In this document: positions 1 to 6,965 of the stretch, one piece after another
Layout of the letters: each line of letters begins with the position of its first letter
How positions within the stretch are numbered: position 1 is the first letter of the stretch
Assembly: GCA_029865445.1 (NCBI GenBank)
Contig: JAOUGY010000043.1
Span: forward strand, 1-17,883
DNA: 17,883 nucleotides
From: Acidimicrobiia bacterium
GTDB lineage: Bacteria > Actinomycetota > Acidimicrobiia > Spongiisociales > ZC4RG35
Reading direction: 5' to 3'
The notes under the pieces: generated by a model
Seen by the model: only the letters and a program-made list of their open reading frames with translations
Databases searched by the model: none
What the model was told of the DNA's origin: nothing
Translations under genes and position numbers: made by a program

Positions 1-494
1 TTGGGGTCTTCGATCGTTACGATCGACACCGGACGGCTGGCGTTGATGTGCTCCACCATGGCGGCAAGGCTCGTGGTCCGACCCGATCCCGACGGCCCGG
101 TGATGAGCACGAGGCCCTTCGATTCGGTGGTCAACTTGCGGACGATCGGAGGTAACCCGAGGCGTTCGAGAGTCGGGACACCGGGCACGACCCGGCGCAT
201 GACCACGCTCACCGACCCCCGCTGACGGTACGCATTGACCCGGAACCGCCCGAGGTCCTGGCGGCCAATGGCAAAGTCCACTTCGTTGGTCGCATTGAAC
301 GTCTCTTCGGCGCGGGGGGTGAAGATGCTCTGGGCGATCGCCTCGGTGTCCTTGGGTCGGAGACTCGGCAGATCCTCCATACGTTTCAGCTCGCCGTCGA
401 CGCGGATCACGGGCGGCGAACCCACCTTCAGGTGGATGTCGGAGGCGTGCGACTCCACGGCACGTCGCAGCAACTCGTCAAGGGTCATTGCCAT
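1..494 (-). CDS. pilT: PilT/GspE-family secretion or twitching ATPase (C-terminus cut by window edge)
   Basis: Reading the minus strand from an ATG at 494 gives 164 residues, running off the window edge at position 1. An AGGAG lies 9 nt before this ATG; the second in-frame ATG (488) would be too far from it. The family comprises hexameric ATPases that drive type IV pilus retraction or extension on the cytoplasmic face of the membrane. Visible signatures are the N-terminal ASDIHLKVGSPPVIRVDG (residues 17-34), the P-loop GPSGSGRTTS (133-142) and the start of the Asp box, IEDP (161-164). The Walker A lysine is replaced by arginine (R139), which is unusual and may mean altered or lost ATP hydrolysis. 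The Walker B and His boxes lie outside the window. The family call is firm. The exact role (PilT retraction ATPase or a PilT-like paralogue) is inferred from the short N-terminal domain. Confidence 0.82.
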   Translation of the reverse strand, partial: MAMTLDELLRRAVESHASDIHLKVGSPPVIRVDGELKRMEDLPSLRPKDTEAIAQSIFTPRAEETFNATNEVDFAIGRQDLGRFRVNAYRQRGSVSVVMRRVVPGVPTLERLGLPPIVRKLTTESKGLVLITGPSGSGRTTSLAAMVEHINASRPVSIVTIEDP

Positions 495-599
495 CGGTGG
501 TTTCTCCTACGCGTGAAAGTGAGCGGATATGTGTCGGATCGGCAAAACAGCGTCCGAAACTTGAATCCGAGAGACGGAATGGGCCGCTCGGCCCGTCCT

Positions 600-1319
600 T
601 CACACCACCGGTACGTGTTCGCCCTGAGCGACGAGCCGCGGTGAGTTGGTGATCTGTACGACGCCGGCTGCGGCGGGAACCACGGTCGTGTTCGAACACC
701 CGCCTCGGTCGATCGCCTGGTAGTTCACGAGATAACTCTGTGGGTGCCAGACGGACCCCGCCCGTTCCACGGTCGGATCACGCCAGCAGGCCGCCACCGC
801 CCTGTCGTCACAGCGGGTGAAGATCTCGGACCAGACCACGGGGGCCTCGAGCAGTTCACCGCCGGCTTCCAGCCTGCGGATCTCAACGAAGTCCTCCCCG
901 GGGCCCGCGATCTGTCCGCTCCACCAGCCGGGTTCGGCAAGTACGATCCTCAGCCGGTACTCCCGGCCCGGTTCCCACGGGTAGTCACGAGTGTTCCGAT
1001 CGCGGGGAGCGGACGGAAACCGCGATTCGGTTCCACGGAGAACCTGGCCGTTGGCGTCGTACCCGCCCCAGTTGGCGGCCCGGCTACGGGGAAACCTGGG
1101 ATTCCACTGAAGCCCGAGATGCGCTCCACCCACCCGCCGGCCGTTCGAGTCCGCGAAGGAAGCCTGGAGTGCCCAGAAGCACAGCTTGTCGACCTCCGGT
1201 TCCCATTCGACGGTGATCGAAACCTCCACCGAGTCGCCGGCGGGTGCGTCGACCCACCACAGGTGGAACGACGATGCGCCGTTGCCCGACGTCGGGAATC
1301 CCGAGGTCCGGGAGGTCAA
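600..1319 (-). CDS. Hypothetical protein, 239 aa, probably a soluble beta-rich domain
   Basis: I do not recognise this protein. The frame stays open far upstream into the deacetylase gene, but the likely start is TTG at 1319, whose last two bases overlap the deacetylase TGA (1318-1316). That points to translational coupling, because no good ribosome binding site is visible. The product has no signal peptide and no membrane segment. It is rich in Trp and Gly, with alternating hydrophobic/polar runs (VEVSITVEWEP, HLGLQWNP, YRLRIVLAEPGWW) that suggest beta strands. Three Cys sit in the second half. The pattern faintly recalls DUF3472-type beta-sandwich proteins; this is an impression and not a match I can verify. 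It lies between the deacetylase and the PilT-like ATPase, all on the same strand, with a 105-nt gap before the ATPase. Confidence 0.65.
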   Translation of the reverse strand: MTSRTSGFPTSGNGASSFHLWWVDAPAGDSVEVSITVEWEPEVDKLCFWALQASFADSNGRRVGGAHLGLQWNPRFPRSRAANWGGYDANGQVLRGTESRFPSAPRDRNTRDYPWEPGREYRLRIVLAEPGWWSGQIAGPGEDFVEIRRLEAGGELLEAPVVWSEIFTRCDDRAVAACWRDPTVERAGSVWHPQSYLVNYQAIDRGGCSNTTVVPAAAGVVQITNSPRLVAQGEHVPVV

Positions 1320-2326
1320 TCGACGTCCCAATGCCGGGAGGTGATTTCGACCGCCCGTTCGAGCGCAATGTGGGACCCGTCGGGCGACCGTCGGGTCGCG
1401 CCGTCCTCGTGGGTACCGGCGAGGCCGCGCAGCGTGGCCGCGGTCGCAAGCGTGATCGCCGGCAGGTGGTAGCCGCCTTCCAGGAAGGTGATCACGCGGT
1501 TCGGCGGAGCGAACCGGCGGAGCGTCGACGCCATGAACCCGTAGTCGGAGTCGAGCAAGCGGATCTCGGCGAGTGGATCGTCCTCGTGGGCGTCGTACCC
1601 GGAGCTGATGAGGATCCATTCCGGCTTGAACTGGGCGAGCACCGGACCAACCAGACGATCGAATGCCTCCCGGTACACGTCACCCCCCGTCCCCGCCGGA
1701 ACCGGGATGTTGACGACCGTTCCTTCCCCTGGACCGACGCCCACCTCCACCACGGAACCACCACCGGGATAGAACGGGTACTGGTGAAGGCTCACGTACA
1801 GGACCTCCGGGTCCTCATCGAAGCTGTCTTGAGTGCCGTTGCCGTGATGAACGTCCCAGTCGATGATCGCCACCCGGGCGCCGGCCGCCCTCAGAACGGC
1901 GGCGGAGACCGCAACGTTGTTGAAGATGCAGAACCCCATCGCCTGGTTCACCAGGGCGTGGTGGCCGGGAGGGCGGATGGCCAGGAACGCGGTGGCGTCA
2001 TCGTTTGTCCGAAGTTGATCGATCGCCTCCACTCCGGCGGCTGCCGAGCGGAGCGCGGCTTCCCACGAGTCGGGCACGGCGATGGTGTCCTGGTCGAGGG
2101 CTCCACCACCGGCTGCGCAGAAGCGCCTGATGGCTTCGACGTACTCGGGGCGATGAACGAGGTGGAGCAGCTCGACGTCGATCTCTCCCGGCGCTATCCG
2201 CCGGACAGCGAAGCCGGACGAGACCACACCACGCTCGGCGGCGTCGAGGCGAGCCGGACGCTCGGGGTGCCACGCTCCCGTGTCGTGGAGGGCGAAGACC
2301 GGATGGGTGAACAGGATCACCTCCAC
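1316..2326 (-). CDS. Histone deacetylase family (AcuC/HDAC-like) zinc amidohydrolase
   Basis: The 336-aa protein carries the whole arginase/deacetylase fold signature. These enzymes remove acyl groups from lysine side chains, polyamines or small amides using one zinc ion. Visible landmarks are HPERPAR near residue 20, RPPGHHA with the catalytic His pair H122/H123, GFCIFNN (131-137), the zinc site DWDVHHGNGT with D158 and H160, the third zinc ligand D245 in SSGYDAHEDDP, and the transition-state tyrosine Y286 in LEGGYHL. All key residues are present, so it should be active. The start is GTG at 2326, preceded by an AAGG-type ribosome site. Length matches bacterial class II-like deacetylases. A GNAT acetyltransferase is divergently encoded only 33 nt away, which makes an acetylation/deacetylation pair conceivable. 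The substrate is unknown. Confidence 0.93.
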   Translation of the reverse strand: MEVILFTHPVFALHDTGAWHPERPARLDAAERGVVSSGFAVRRIAPGEIDVELLHLVHRPEYVEAIRRFCAAGGGALDQDTIAVPDSWEAALRSAAAGVEAIDQLRTNDDATAFLAIRPPGHHALVNQAMGFCIFNNVAVSAAVLRAAGARVAIIDWDVHHGNGTQDSFDEDPEVLYVSLHQYPFYPGGGSVVEVGVGPGEGTVVNIPVPAGTGGDVYREAFDRLVGPVLAQFKPEWILISSGYDAHEDDPLAEIRLLDSDYGFMASTLRRFAPPNRVITFLEGGYHLPAITLATAATLRGLAGTHEDGATRRSPDGSHIALERAVEITSRHWDVD

Positions 2327-2359
2327 GGGCCGCTACCTTGCCTGTGTGCAGGGACTGAC

Positions 2360-3079
2360 ATGAGTCGAGGCGGTGGGGTCACAATTCGCGGTGACTGGCC
2401 CGGATCCGTGGTGCTCCGATCGGGTTGGGCGAAGGCGCATGCCCGACCGTGGAACGACGCCGACCGCTCGGCCAGTCTGCGTTTCGAGCGCGGTTCGGCG
2501 GACTTCCTGCATGCGTGTGCACAGGCTCTCTTCGCCCTCGACGTTCCCGCTGTCTACTCCGCGCCCGTTCACCGTTCGGGCCAAGGTATATGGGAACGGG
2601 CCGGCTTTGAGCCCGATCGCCAACTGATTCTCATGGAGAGGAGTCTGCCACGTCATTACCCCTCCGACCTCCCATCGGTGGACAAGGCGACCGTAGACGA
2701 TGTTGCCGCGATCGACAGCTTGGCGTTCGAACCCGACTGGCAGATAGGGCGTTTGGGCCTCGTCGATGCTCTGGGCGCAACCGTTCAGGCCGAGATCCTA
2801 TCGGTGGGCGACGGATTCGCCCTGGTGGGGGTCTCGGGACCGGTGGCCTACCTCCAACGCCTGGCAGTACATCCGGCAGCCCAGGGAAAAGGAGTGGGCA
2901 AAACGCTGGTGTGGATCGCAATGCGGTGGGCCCGGTCGTCAGGCGCGAGGAGCATCATGCTCAACACCCAGCCCGACAACCACCGGGCGACGGCGCTCTA
3001 TCGAAGCATGGGGTTCGAGGTGGCCGCCGAACGCTTGACTGTCCTCCGCATCACGAAGCCATCCCCACGACGGGCGTGA
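2360..3079 (+). CDS. GNAT-family N-acetyltransferase
   Basis: The 239-aa protein ends with a clear GNAT domain. It has the core strand and acetyl-CoA pyrophosphate loop LQRLAVHPAAQGKGVGKTL (loop QGKGVG, residues 175-180), then LNTQPDNHRATALYRSMGFE (201-220), the usual Asn and Tyr region of motif B. The N-terminal half (about 35-95) contains FLHACAQALFALDVPAVYSAP and IWERAGFE, resembling a degenerate second GNAT half without a CoA loop, so this may be a tandem-GNAT protein. The reading frame stays open upstream across the antisense deacetylase gene. ATG 2360 is chosen because AGGG precedes it by 6 nt and coding flavour begins there. The acceptor substrate cannot be told; protein, antibiotic or small amine are all possible. 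It lies 37 nt upstream of the DegV gene on the same strand. Confidence 0.85.
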   Translation: MSRGGGVTIRGDWPGSVVLRSGWAKAHARPWNDADRSASLRFERGSADFLHACAQALFALDVPAVYSAPVHRSGQGIWERAGFEPDRQLILMERSLPRHYPSDLPSVDKATVDDVAAIDSLAFEPDWQIGRLGLVDALGATVQAEILSVGDGFALVGVSGPVAYLQRLAVHPAAQGKGVGKTLVWIAMRWARSSGARSIMLNTQPDNHRATALYRSMGFEVAAERLTVLRITKPSPRRA

Positions 3080-3116
3080 GATACTGACGCGGCGCGTCGA
3101 GGTCGGGAGGCCGCCA

Positions 3117-3947
3117 ATGATCAGGATCGTCACCGATAGCTCAGCCGATCTTCCCACCGAGGTGGTGGACCGTCATCGGATCACGGTGGCGCCGCTCACC
3201 ATCCGCTTCGGCGACGAGGAATACGTCGATCGACGCGACCTCGACCCACCCACCTTCTGGGCGAAACTCGGAAGTGCCCAGAGTCTTCCCGAGACCGCCG
3301 CCCCCAGTGCCGGCACCTTTCTCGACGCCTTCCGGAGCGTGCACGCCGACGGAGCATCCGGGGTCGTCGCCATCTGCCTGTCTTCGGCCATCTCCGCAAC
3401 GTACCAATCGGCTGTGATCGCCGCCGAGGATGCTCCCCTGCCGGTGAAGGTCGTCGACTCCCGCACGGTGTCCATGGCGCTCGGCCTCCAGGTCCTCCAC
3501 GCGGCGACCGCTGCGGAGTCGGGGGCCGACCTGGACGGGGTGGTCGCTGCCGCGCTATCGGCCGTCGAACACACCGACATCCTGGCGGCTCTCGACACGC
3601 TCGAGTTCCTCAAGCGTGGCGGACGCATCGGCGGAGCCCAGGCATTCATTGGAGGTTTGCTCGATGTGAAGCCTCTCATCACCTTCGCCGACGGCGCGGT
3701 GGCGCCCGCCGGCCGGGTCCGCACCAGATCGAAGGCACTGGCTGCGCTCGTGGCCAGGGTGTCGGATCGCGCGTCGCAACTCGAAGCGGTAGCGGTGATG
3801 CACGGCGGTGGCGCAGGCGTGGAAGCGCTGGTCGACGCAATCAGAGAGGCAGTGCCGGGTATCGAGCCGATCGTCGCCGAGCTCGGACCCGTGGTCGGAA
3901 CCCACTCGGGCCCAGGCGTGCTCGCCGTCGCCTACAGAACCGGCTGA
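3117..3947 (+). CDS. DegV family fatty-acid-binding protein
   Basis: The 276-aa product has the full DegV family pattern. DegV proteins bind a single long-chain fatty acid; in Firmicutes the related FakB hands fatty acids to the kinase FakA. Landmarks are the N-terminal IVTDSSADLP (4-13), TAAPSAGTF in place of the usual TSxPSxGEF, the ligand-site LSSAISATYQSA, the hallmark DTLEFLKRGGRIGG followed by GLLDVKPLI, and the C-terminal GTHSGPGVLAVAY. ATG 3117 is preceded by GGGAGG at good spacing. The next gene starts 2 nt after its stop, so it is very likely co-transcribed with the pseudokinase gene. That link suggests a connection between fatty acid or lipid status and envelope regulation, which is an inference. 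No FakA kinase gene lies in the window. Confidence 0.93.
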   Translation: MIRIVTDSSADLPTEVVDRHRITVAPLTIRFGDEEYVDRRDLDPPTFWAKLGSAQSLPETAAPSAGTFLDAFRSVHADGASGVVAICLSSAISATYQSAVIAAEDAPLPVKVVDSRTVSMALGLQVLHAATAAESGADLDGVVAAALSAVEHTDILAALDTLEFLKRGGRIGGAQAFIGGLLDVKPLITFADGAVAPAGRVRTRSKALAALVARVSDRASQLEAVAVMHGGGAGVEALVDAIREAVPGIEPIVAELGPVVGTHSGPGVLAVAYRTG

Positions 3948-3949
3948 CG

Positions 3950-5266
3950 ATGCCTCCACCGCTCCCCGACCGATTCCGGCTCGAAGTCCGCTTGGGTCGC
4001 GATGGCGACATCGAGCAATGGTTGGCCACCGACCTGTCGCTCGACCGCCCAGTGGAGATCCGCGTGCTCGGTCCGGACGCCGACGAAGCCCGCAGAGCAG
4101 AGTTTCTCAGCTCTGTGCGAGGAGCGGCCGCGGTCTCTCATCCTCATTTCACGTGGGTCTACACCGCGGGACAGGTACCGGATGGCGTGTACGCAGTGTC
4201 GGAGTGGACAGGCGGAATCTCGGTGGAAGATCGGCTGCGGTCGTCGGAAACCATCCCCGTCGAGGACTTCCTTCCAAACGGCGCAGGGTTGGCCGATGCT
4301 CTCGCCGCCCTCCACGCAGAAGGCATAGTGCACGGCGCCATCGATACGGGGTGCCTGTTCCACGCCGTGGCGCACGCCGCCAAGCTGGGCGGCGTCGGAA
4401 GATCGCCGGTCACGATCACTGCCGTCGATGATGTGCGAAGCCTGGCAGCCGCCCTCGAGGAGGGCCTCACGGGGCGGCCACCCGGTGGGCCTTCTCCATC
4501 GGAGATCGTGGACGGCCTGAGCCCCCAGGTCGATGACATACTGGCGCGAGCCCGATCGGGGCGGCTCACGGCGCGCCAGTTCTCCGACGAACTCGGGGCG
4601 GCACCGACCCCCACTCCCCCACCTCCCGAGTCACCCCGTTTTGCCCGGCGTCTCCTCCTGGCCGCGATCACTCTCGTATTGGCGGCCACCGGGCTGGTGT
4701 TTGTGGGGAGGGTCTTCCTGGCCGACGCCGGCATCCCGATCCTCATGCCCGAGTCACAGTCAGGTGACGGCGATCCGATCCTCCCTTCGTCCACGGTGGT
4801 CGTGGTGGCGGCGGCGTCGTCCACAACCGTCCCGCTGGAACCGGTGGCAGTGGCGGAGCTCTCCTCCGTCGATCCGTTCGGCGAGAACGAGGAGAACGAC
4901 GAGCGGCTGCCCAATCTCGTCGACGGTGACCTCGACACAGTGTGGCGGACCGAGCGGTACATCGACCCGTTCCCCTCGCTCAAGCCGGGAGTCGGGGTGG
5001 CCTTGCGCCTCGTAGATGCTCCGAAGATGCTCGAGCTCGACGGGATGGTCGAGGGAACCGGCTATCAGTTGGGGTGGTCGGCCCAGTTGCCCGCAACCCC
5101 CGACGATTGGGACCTGGTGACTCGGAGCCAGGCGGCCGGATCGGCGATCGCGATTCAGCTTCCGGCTCGCGATGGTGGATGGTGGTCGATCTGGTTGACC
5201 TCACTGCCCGCCTCGCCCGACGGGGGCCATCTCGGCGAGCTTGCAGAAGTACGCTTCACCCGATGA
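3950..5266 (+). CDS. Membrane pseudokinase with extracellular discoidin-like domain (MurJ C-terminal module, stand-alone)
   Basis: This 438-aa protein has three parts. Residues about 8-215 resemble a Ser/Thr kinase fold that has lost its chemistry: the VAIK lysine is Arg (VEIRVL, R38), the HRD motif reads HGAI (128-131) and the DFG motif reads GGVG (147-150). A Pro-rich stretch leads to one membrane helix (about 233-257) and, after a low-complexity linker, a domain at about 302-438 with the LVDGDLDTVWRTERY signature of F5/8-type (discoidin-like) domains. This is the architecture of the C-terminal half of mycobacterial MurJ (MviN), where the pseudokinase, once phosphorylated by PknB, recruits FhaA. 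Here it stands alone, with no flippase helices, yet occupies the position of mviN just upstream of the sigma/anti-sigma/thioredoxin genes. It starts 2 nt after degV and its stop overlaps the sigma factor start (ATGA). Ligand of the outer domain is unknown. Confidence 0.85.
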   Translation: MPPPLPDRFRLEVRLGRDGDIEQWLATDLSLDRPVEIRVLGPDADEARRAEFLSSVRGAAAVSHPHFTWVYTAGQVPDGVYAVSEWTGGISVEDRLRSSETIPVEDFLPNGAGLADALAALHAEGIVHGAIDTGCLFHAVAHAAKLGGVGRSPVTITAVDDVRSLAAALEEGLTGRPPGGPSPSEIVDGLSPQVDDILARARSGRLTARQFSDELGAAPTPTPPPPESPRFARRLLLAAITLVLAATGLVFVGRVFLADAGIPILMPESQSGDGDPILPSSTVVVVAAASSTTVPLEPVAVAELSSVDPFGENEENDERLPNLVDGDLDTVWRTERYIDPFPSLKPGVGVALRLVDAPKMLELDGMVEGTGYQLGWSAQLPATPDDWDLVTRSQAAGSAIAIQLPARDGGWWSIWLTSLPASPDGGHLGELAEVRFTR

Positions 5267-5808
5267 TGGAGGCGTCGGACGTCGAACTCGTCTCGAGGCT
5301 GGCGCAAGGGGAGTCGCCAGCCCTCGACGAGATCATGCGCCGTCATGAGGACCTCGTGTTCGCCGTGTGCCTTCGGCTCATGGGCTCGCGCGAGGCGGCA
5401 CTGGACGCCTCCCAGGAGACCTTCCTGACCGTATTCCGCAAGGCCGACCGGTTCAAAGCCGAAGCCGCCTTCACGACCTGGCTGTACCGGGTCGCCACCA
5501 ACACGTGTTTCGACTTGCTGCGGAAAGCGAAACGCCGCCGCGCCGACCCGTTGCCCGAGTACCACGAGCCGGTCGACGTCACCACGCTCGACGATCTGGA
5601 GTCGGTGGAGGTGCGGCCCCTGATCGACGAGGCCTTGCGGTCGATCCCTCCTGATTATCGCGCCGCGGTCGTGCTGTCCGACCTCCATGGGTTGGGCATC
5701 GCAGAGATCGCCGAGGTCCTGGAGATCCCGGAGGGCACCGTCAAGTCGCGGGTCTTCCGGGGTCGCAGGCTGCTCGCGGAAACACTCGGGAACATCCACG
5801 GAACATGA
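5263..5808 (+). CDS. sigM: ECF (group 4) RNA polymerase sigma factor, SigM-like
   Basis: The 181-aa protein is a two-domain ECF sigma factor that directs RNA polymerase to a stress or envelope regulon. Region 2 spans about residues 10-95, with EIMRRHEDLVFAVCLRLMGS, the core-binding DASQETFLTVFRKADRF and the -10 recognition segment FTTWLYRVATNTCFDLLRK. Region 4 spans about 116-170, with the helix-turn-helix LGIAEIAEVLEIPEGTVKSR. The start ATG at 5263 overlaps the preceding TGA, and a second in-frame ATG follows directly (5266). The name sigM rests on gene order: pseudokinase, this gene, anti-sigma, trxB and trxA match the M. tuberculosis sigM locus. Activity should be held by the anti-sigma factor encoded 22 nt downstream. 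The target promoters are not known from this sequence, though one GGAAC-N17-CGTC candidate lies at its own 3' end. Confidence 0.88.
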   Translation: MMEASDVELVSRLAQGESPALDEIMRRHEDLVFAVCLRLMGSREAALDASQETFLTVFRKADRFKAEAAFTTWLYRVATNTCFDLLRKAKRRRADPLPEYHEPVDVTTLDDLESVEVRPLIDEALRSIPPDYRAAVVLSDLHGLGIAEIAEVLEIPEGTVKSRVFRGRRLLAETLGNIHGT

Positions 5809-5814
5809 GACGTC
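5789..5814 (+). promoter_or_regulatory. Candidate ECF-type promoter driving the anti-sigma gene
   Basis: GGAAC (5789-5793) is followed after 17 bases by CGTC (5811-5814), the -35/-10 pair typical of actinobacterial ECF sigma factors. The expected start point would be near 5820, about 10 nt before the anti-sigma ATG. It lies over the last codons of the sigma gene. Chance occurrence of such a pair somewhere in 18 kb is not negligible, so the position is the main support. Confidence 0.35.
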
Positions 5815-5830
5815 GAATGACAGAGAAACA

Positions 5831-6640
5831 ATGCACGAGCACCACGACCCCGATCTGATCGCCGCGTACGCGGACGGTTCCTACGAGGGCGACCCGACCG
5901 AGGTCGAGTCGCTTCTCGAGAGCTGCGCCGAATGCCGGGCCGGGCTCGCCGTGCAGCGGGACATCCTGGAGATGCTCCGCCAGGCGACTCCGGTTGCCAT
6001 GACCGACGACGAGCGAACCAGGTTGCGGGCCGGCGTGCACGCAGCTCTCGACATGGGTGCCGAGGTGGTGCCCCTCGAACGCAGGCCGTTGAACCGGGTT
6101 TGGCTGGCGGTCGGTTCGGCGGCTGCTGCCATGCTCGTGATGGTCGGAATCGCCGGCAATCTCGGCGGCACCGACACACCACTCGAAGCAGTGGAGGAGA
6201 TGGCTGCCCTCGACGGTGACGGCTCGTTCGACACCACCGCCTCGGATCTGGCCGGCGCCGCACTCGCTGCCGAATCCCCCGCCGACGCCTCGGACGAAGC
6301 ATCGGTGGAAACGACGGCAGCGGCTGCAACAGAACAGGCCGTCACGCGCACCTTCTTGTACAACGCCGAAACCGCCACGGTCGACGAGTTCCGTCGCATG
6401 CTCGACGAACAGGCAGCACTCATCGACCCCGGCGCCGCCAAGAGGCTCGCCCCCGACGATTTCTCACAGGCGGAGCTGCCGAGCCCGACGTGCCTCGACG
6501 TGCCTGAGGGACGGGTGGTGAGCGTCACCACGGGGTCGATCGCCGGTGAGCCGGTCGAGGGGTTCGTGGTGGTCGACGATGCAACCGATGCCCTGGTCAC
6601 CGTGATCTACTCAGCCGGGAGCTGCACGCTCATCGAGTGA
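5831..6640 (+). CDS. Membrane-anchored anti-sigma factor (partner of the ECF sigma factor)
   Basis: This 269-aa protein starts 22 nt after the sigma factor and has the layout of a membrane anti-sigma factor. A small cytoplasmic domain (residues 1-88) contains LLESCAECRAGL with C32 and C35, then one membrane helix (about 90-110), then an acidic, Ala/Thr-rich extracytoplasmic linker and a C-terminal domain with two further Cys (in PSPTCLDVP and AGSCTLIE). It should bind and hold the sigma factor at the membrane. The usual zinc-binding anti-sigma motif is HxxxCxxC; here Leu takes the His position, so zinc must use another ligand (several N-terminal His: MHEHH) or be absent. ATG 5831 is chosen because the reading begins cleanly with the anti-sigma domain; the ribosome site (AGAGAAA) is weak. 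Adjacent trxB and trxA allow a thiol-redox control hypothesis. It is the positional equivalent of Rv3912. Confidence 0.82.
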   Translation: MHEHHDPDLIAAYADGSYEGDPTEVESLLESCAECRAGLAVQRDILEMLRQATPVAMTDDERTRLRAGVHAALDMGAEVVPLERRPLNRVWLAVGSAAAAMLVMVGIAGNLGGTDTPLEAVEEMAALDGDGSFDTTASDLAGAALAAESPADASDEASVETTAAAATEQAVTRTFLYNAETATVDEFRRMLDEQAALIDPGAAKRLAPDDFSQAELPSPTCLDVPEGRVVSVTTGSIAGEPVEGFVVVDDATDALVTVIYSAGSCTLIE

Positions 6641-6670
6641 GGCCGAGTCGAGCAGGTCGACCGAGTCCAC

Positions 6671-6684
6671 TAACCTCGCCGTAG
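6671..6684 (+). promoter_or_regulatory. Candidate -10 box giving a leaderless transcript
   Basis: TAACCT (6671-6676) sits 7 nt upstream of the GTG at 6684, so transcription would begin at or next to the start codon. No ribosome binding site precedes this GTG, which fits a leaderless mRNA, common in Actinomycetota. The -35 region is not recognisable. Confidence 0.35.
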
Positions 6685-6965
6685 TGGAAGATCTCGCCGT
6701 CAAGTTCGCCGACTTCCTCGAGTCGATCGCCTCGAAGGTCCGCTCTCTCACCGTCGATCGCGCCCGCAAGGTCCTCACGATCGTTGCCCTGGCGATCCCG
6801 GCGATCGTGCTGGGTTCGTTTGCCATCGTGTTCCTGTTCATGACCATCCACGGCGCCCTCGCCATCCCCCTGGGGCGTTGGGGGGCCTACGCGGTGGAGG
6901 CGGGACTATTTGCGGCAGTCGGTGCGTTCTTGTGGGCGAAGCGAACGACCGAGGAACATACGTGA
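6684..6965 (+). CDS. Small two-helix membrane protein of unknown function
   Basis: I do not recognise the family. The 93-aa product has an amphipathic, basic N-terminal segment (MEDLAVKFADFLESIASKVRS in part) followed by two membrane helices, at about 30-55 (rich in Ile, Val, Ala and Phe) and about 62-86, ending in a short charged tail. It is coded by a GTG start at 6684 with no ribosome site, possibly leaderless. Its TGA overlaps the GTG start of trxB (GTGA, 6962-6965), so the two are very likely translationally coupled. It has no counterpart at this position in the M. tuberculosis locus that I recall. Coding is credible because of the overlap, the clean hydrophobic pattern and the codon use matching its neighbours. 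Confidence 0.75.
   Translation: MEDLAVKFADFLESIASKVRSLTVDRARKVLTIVALAIPAIVLGSFAIVFLFMTIHGALAIPLGRWGAYAVEAGLFAAVGAFLWAKRTTEEHT

Noticed and set aside
560..599. Hairpin GGGCC-N4-GGCCC as terminator after the 239-aa gene
   Set aside because: The stem is only 5 bp with no T run.
1320..1619. Upstream extension of the 239-aa hypothetical protein
   Set aside because: The extra residues are an out-of-frame reading of the deacetylase and are Arg/Pro-rich nonsense; the TTG at 1319 is the better start.
1244..2359. Long plus-strand open frame leading into the GNAT gene (total 611 codons)
   Set aside because: It is antisense to the well-supported deacetylase and has no domain similarity before 2360; high GC content keeps such frames open.
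3080..3085. GATACT as a -10 box for degV
   Set aside because: It has the TGN extended -10 form but no -35 element and overlaps the GNAT stop codon; too weak to list as a promoter.
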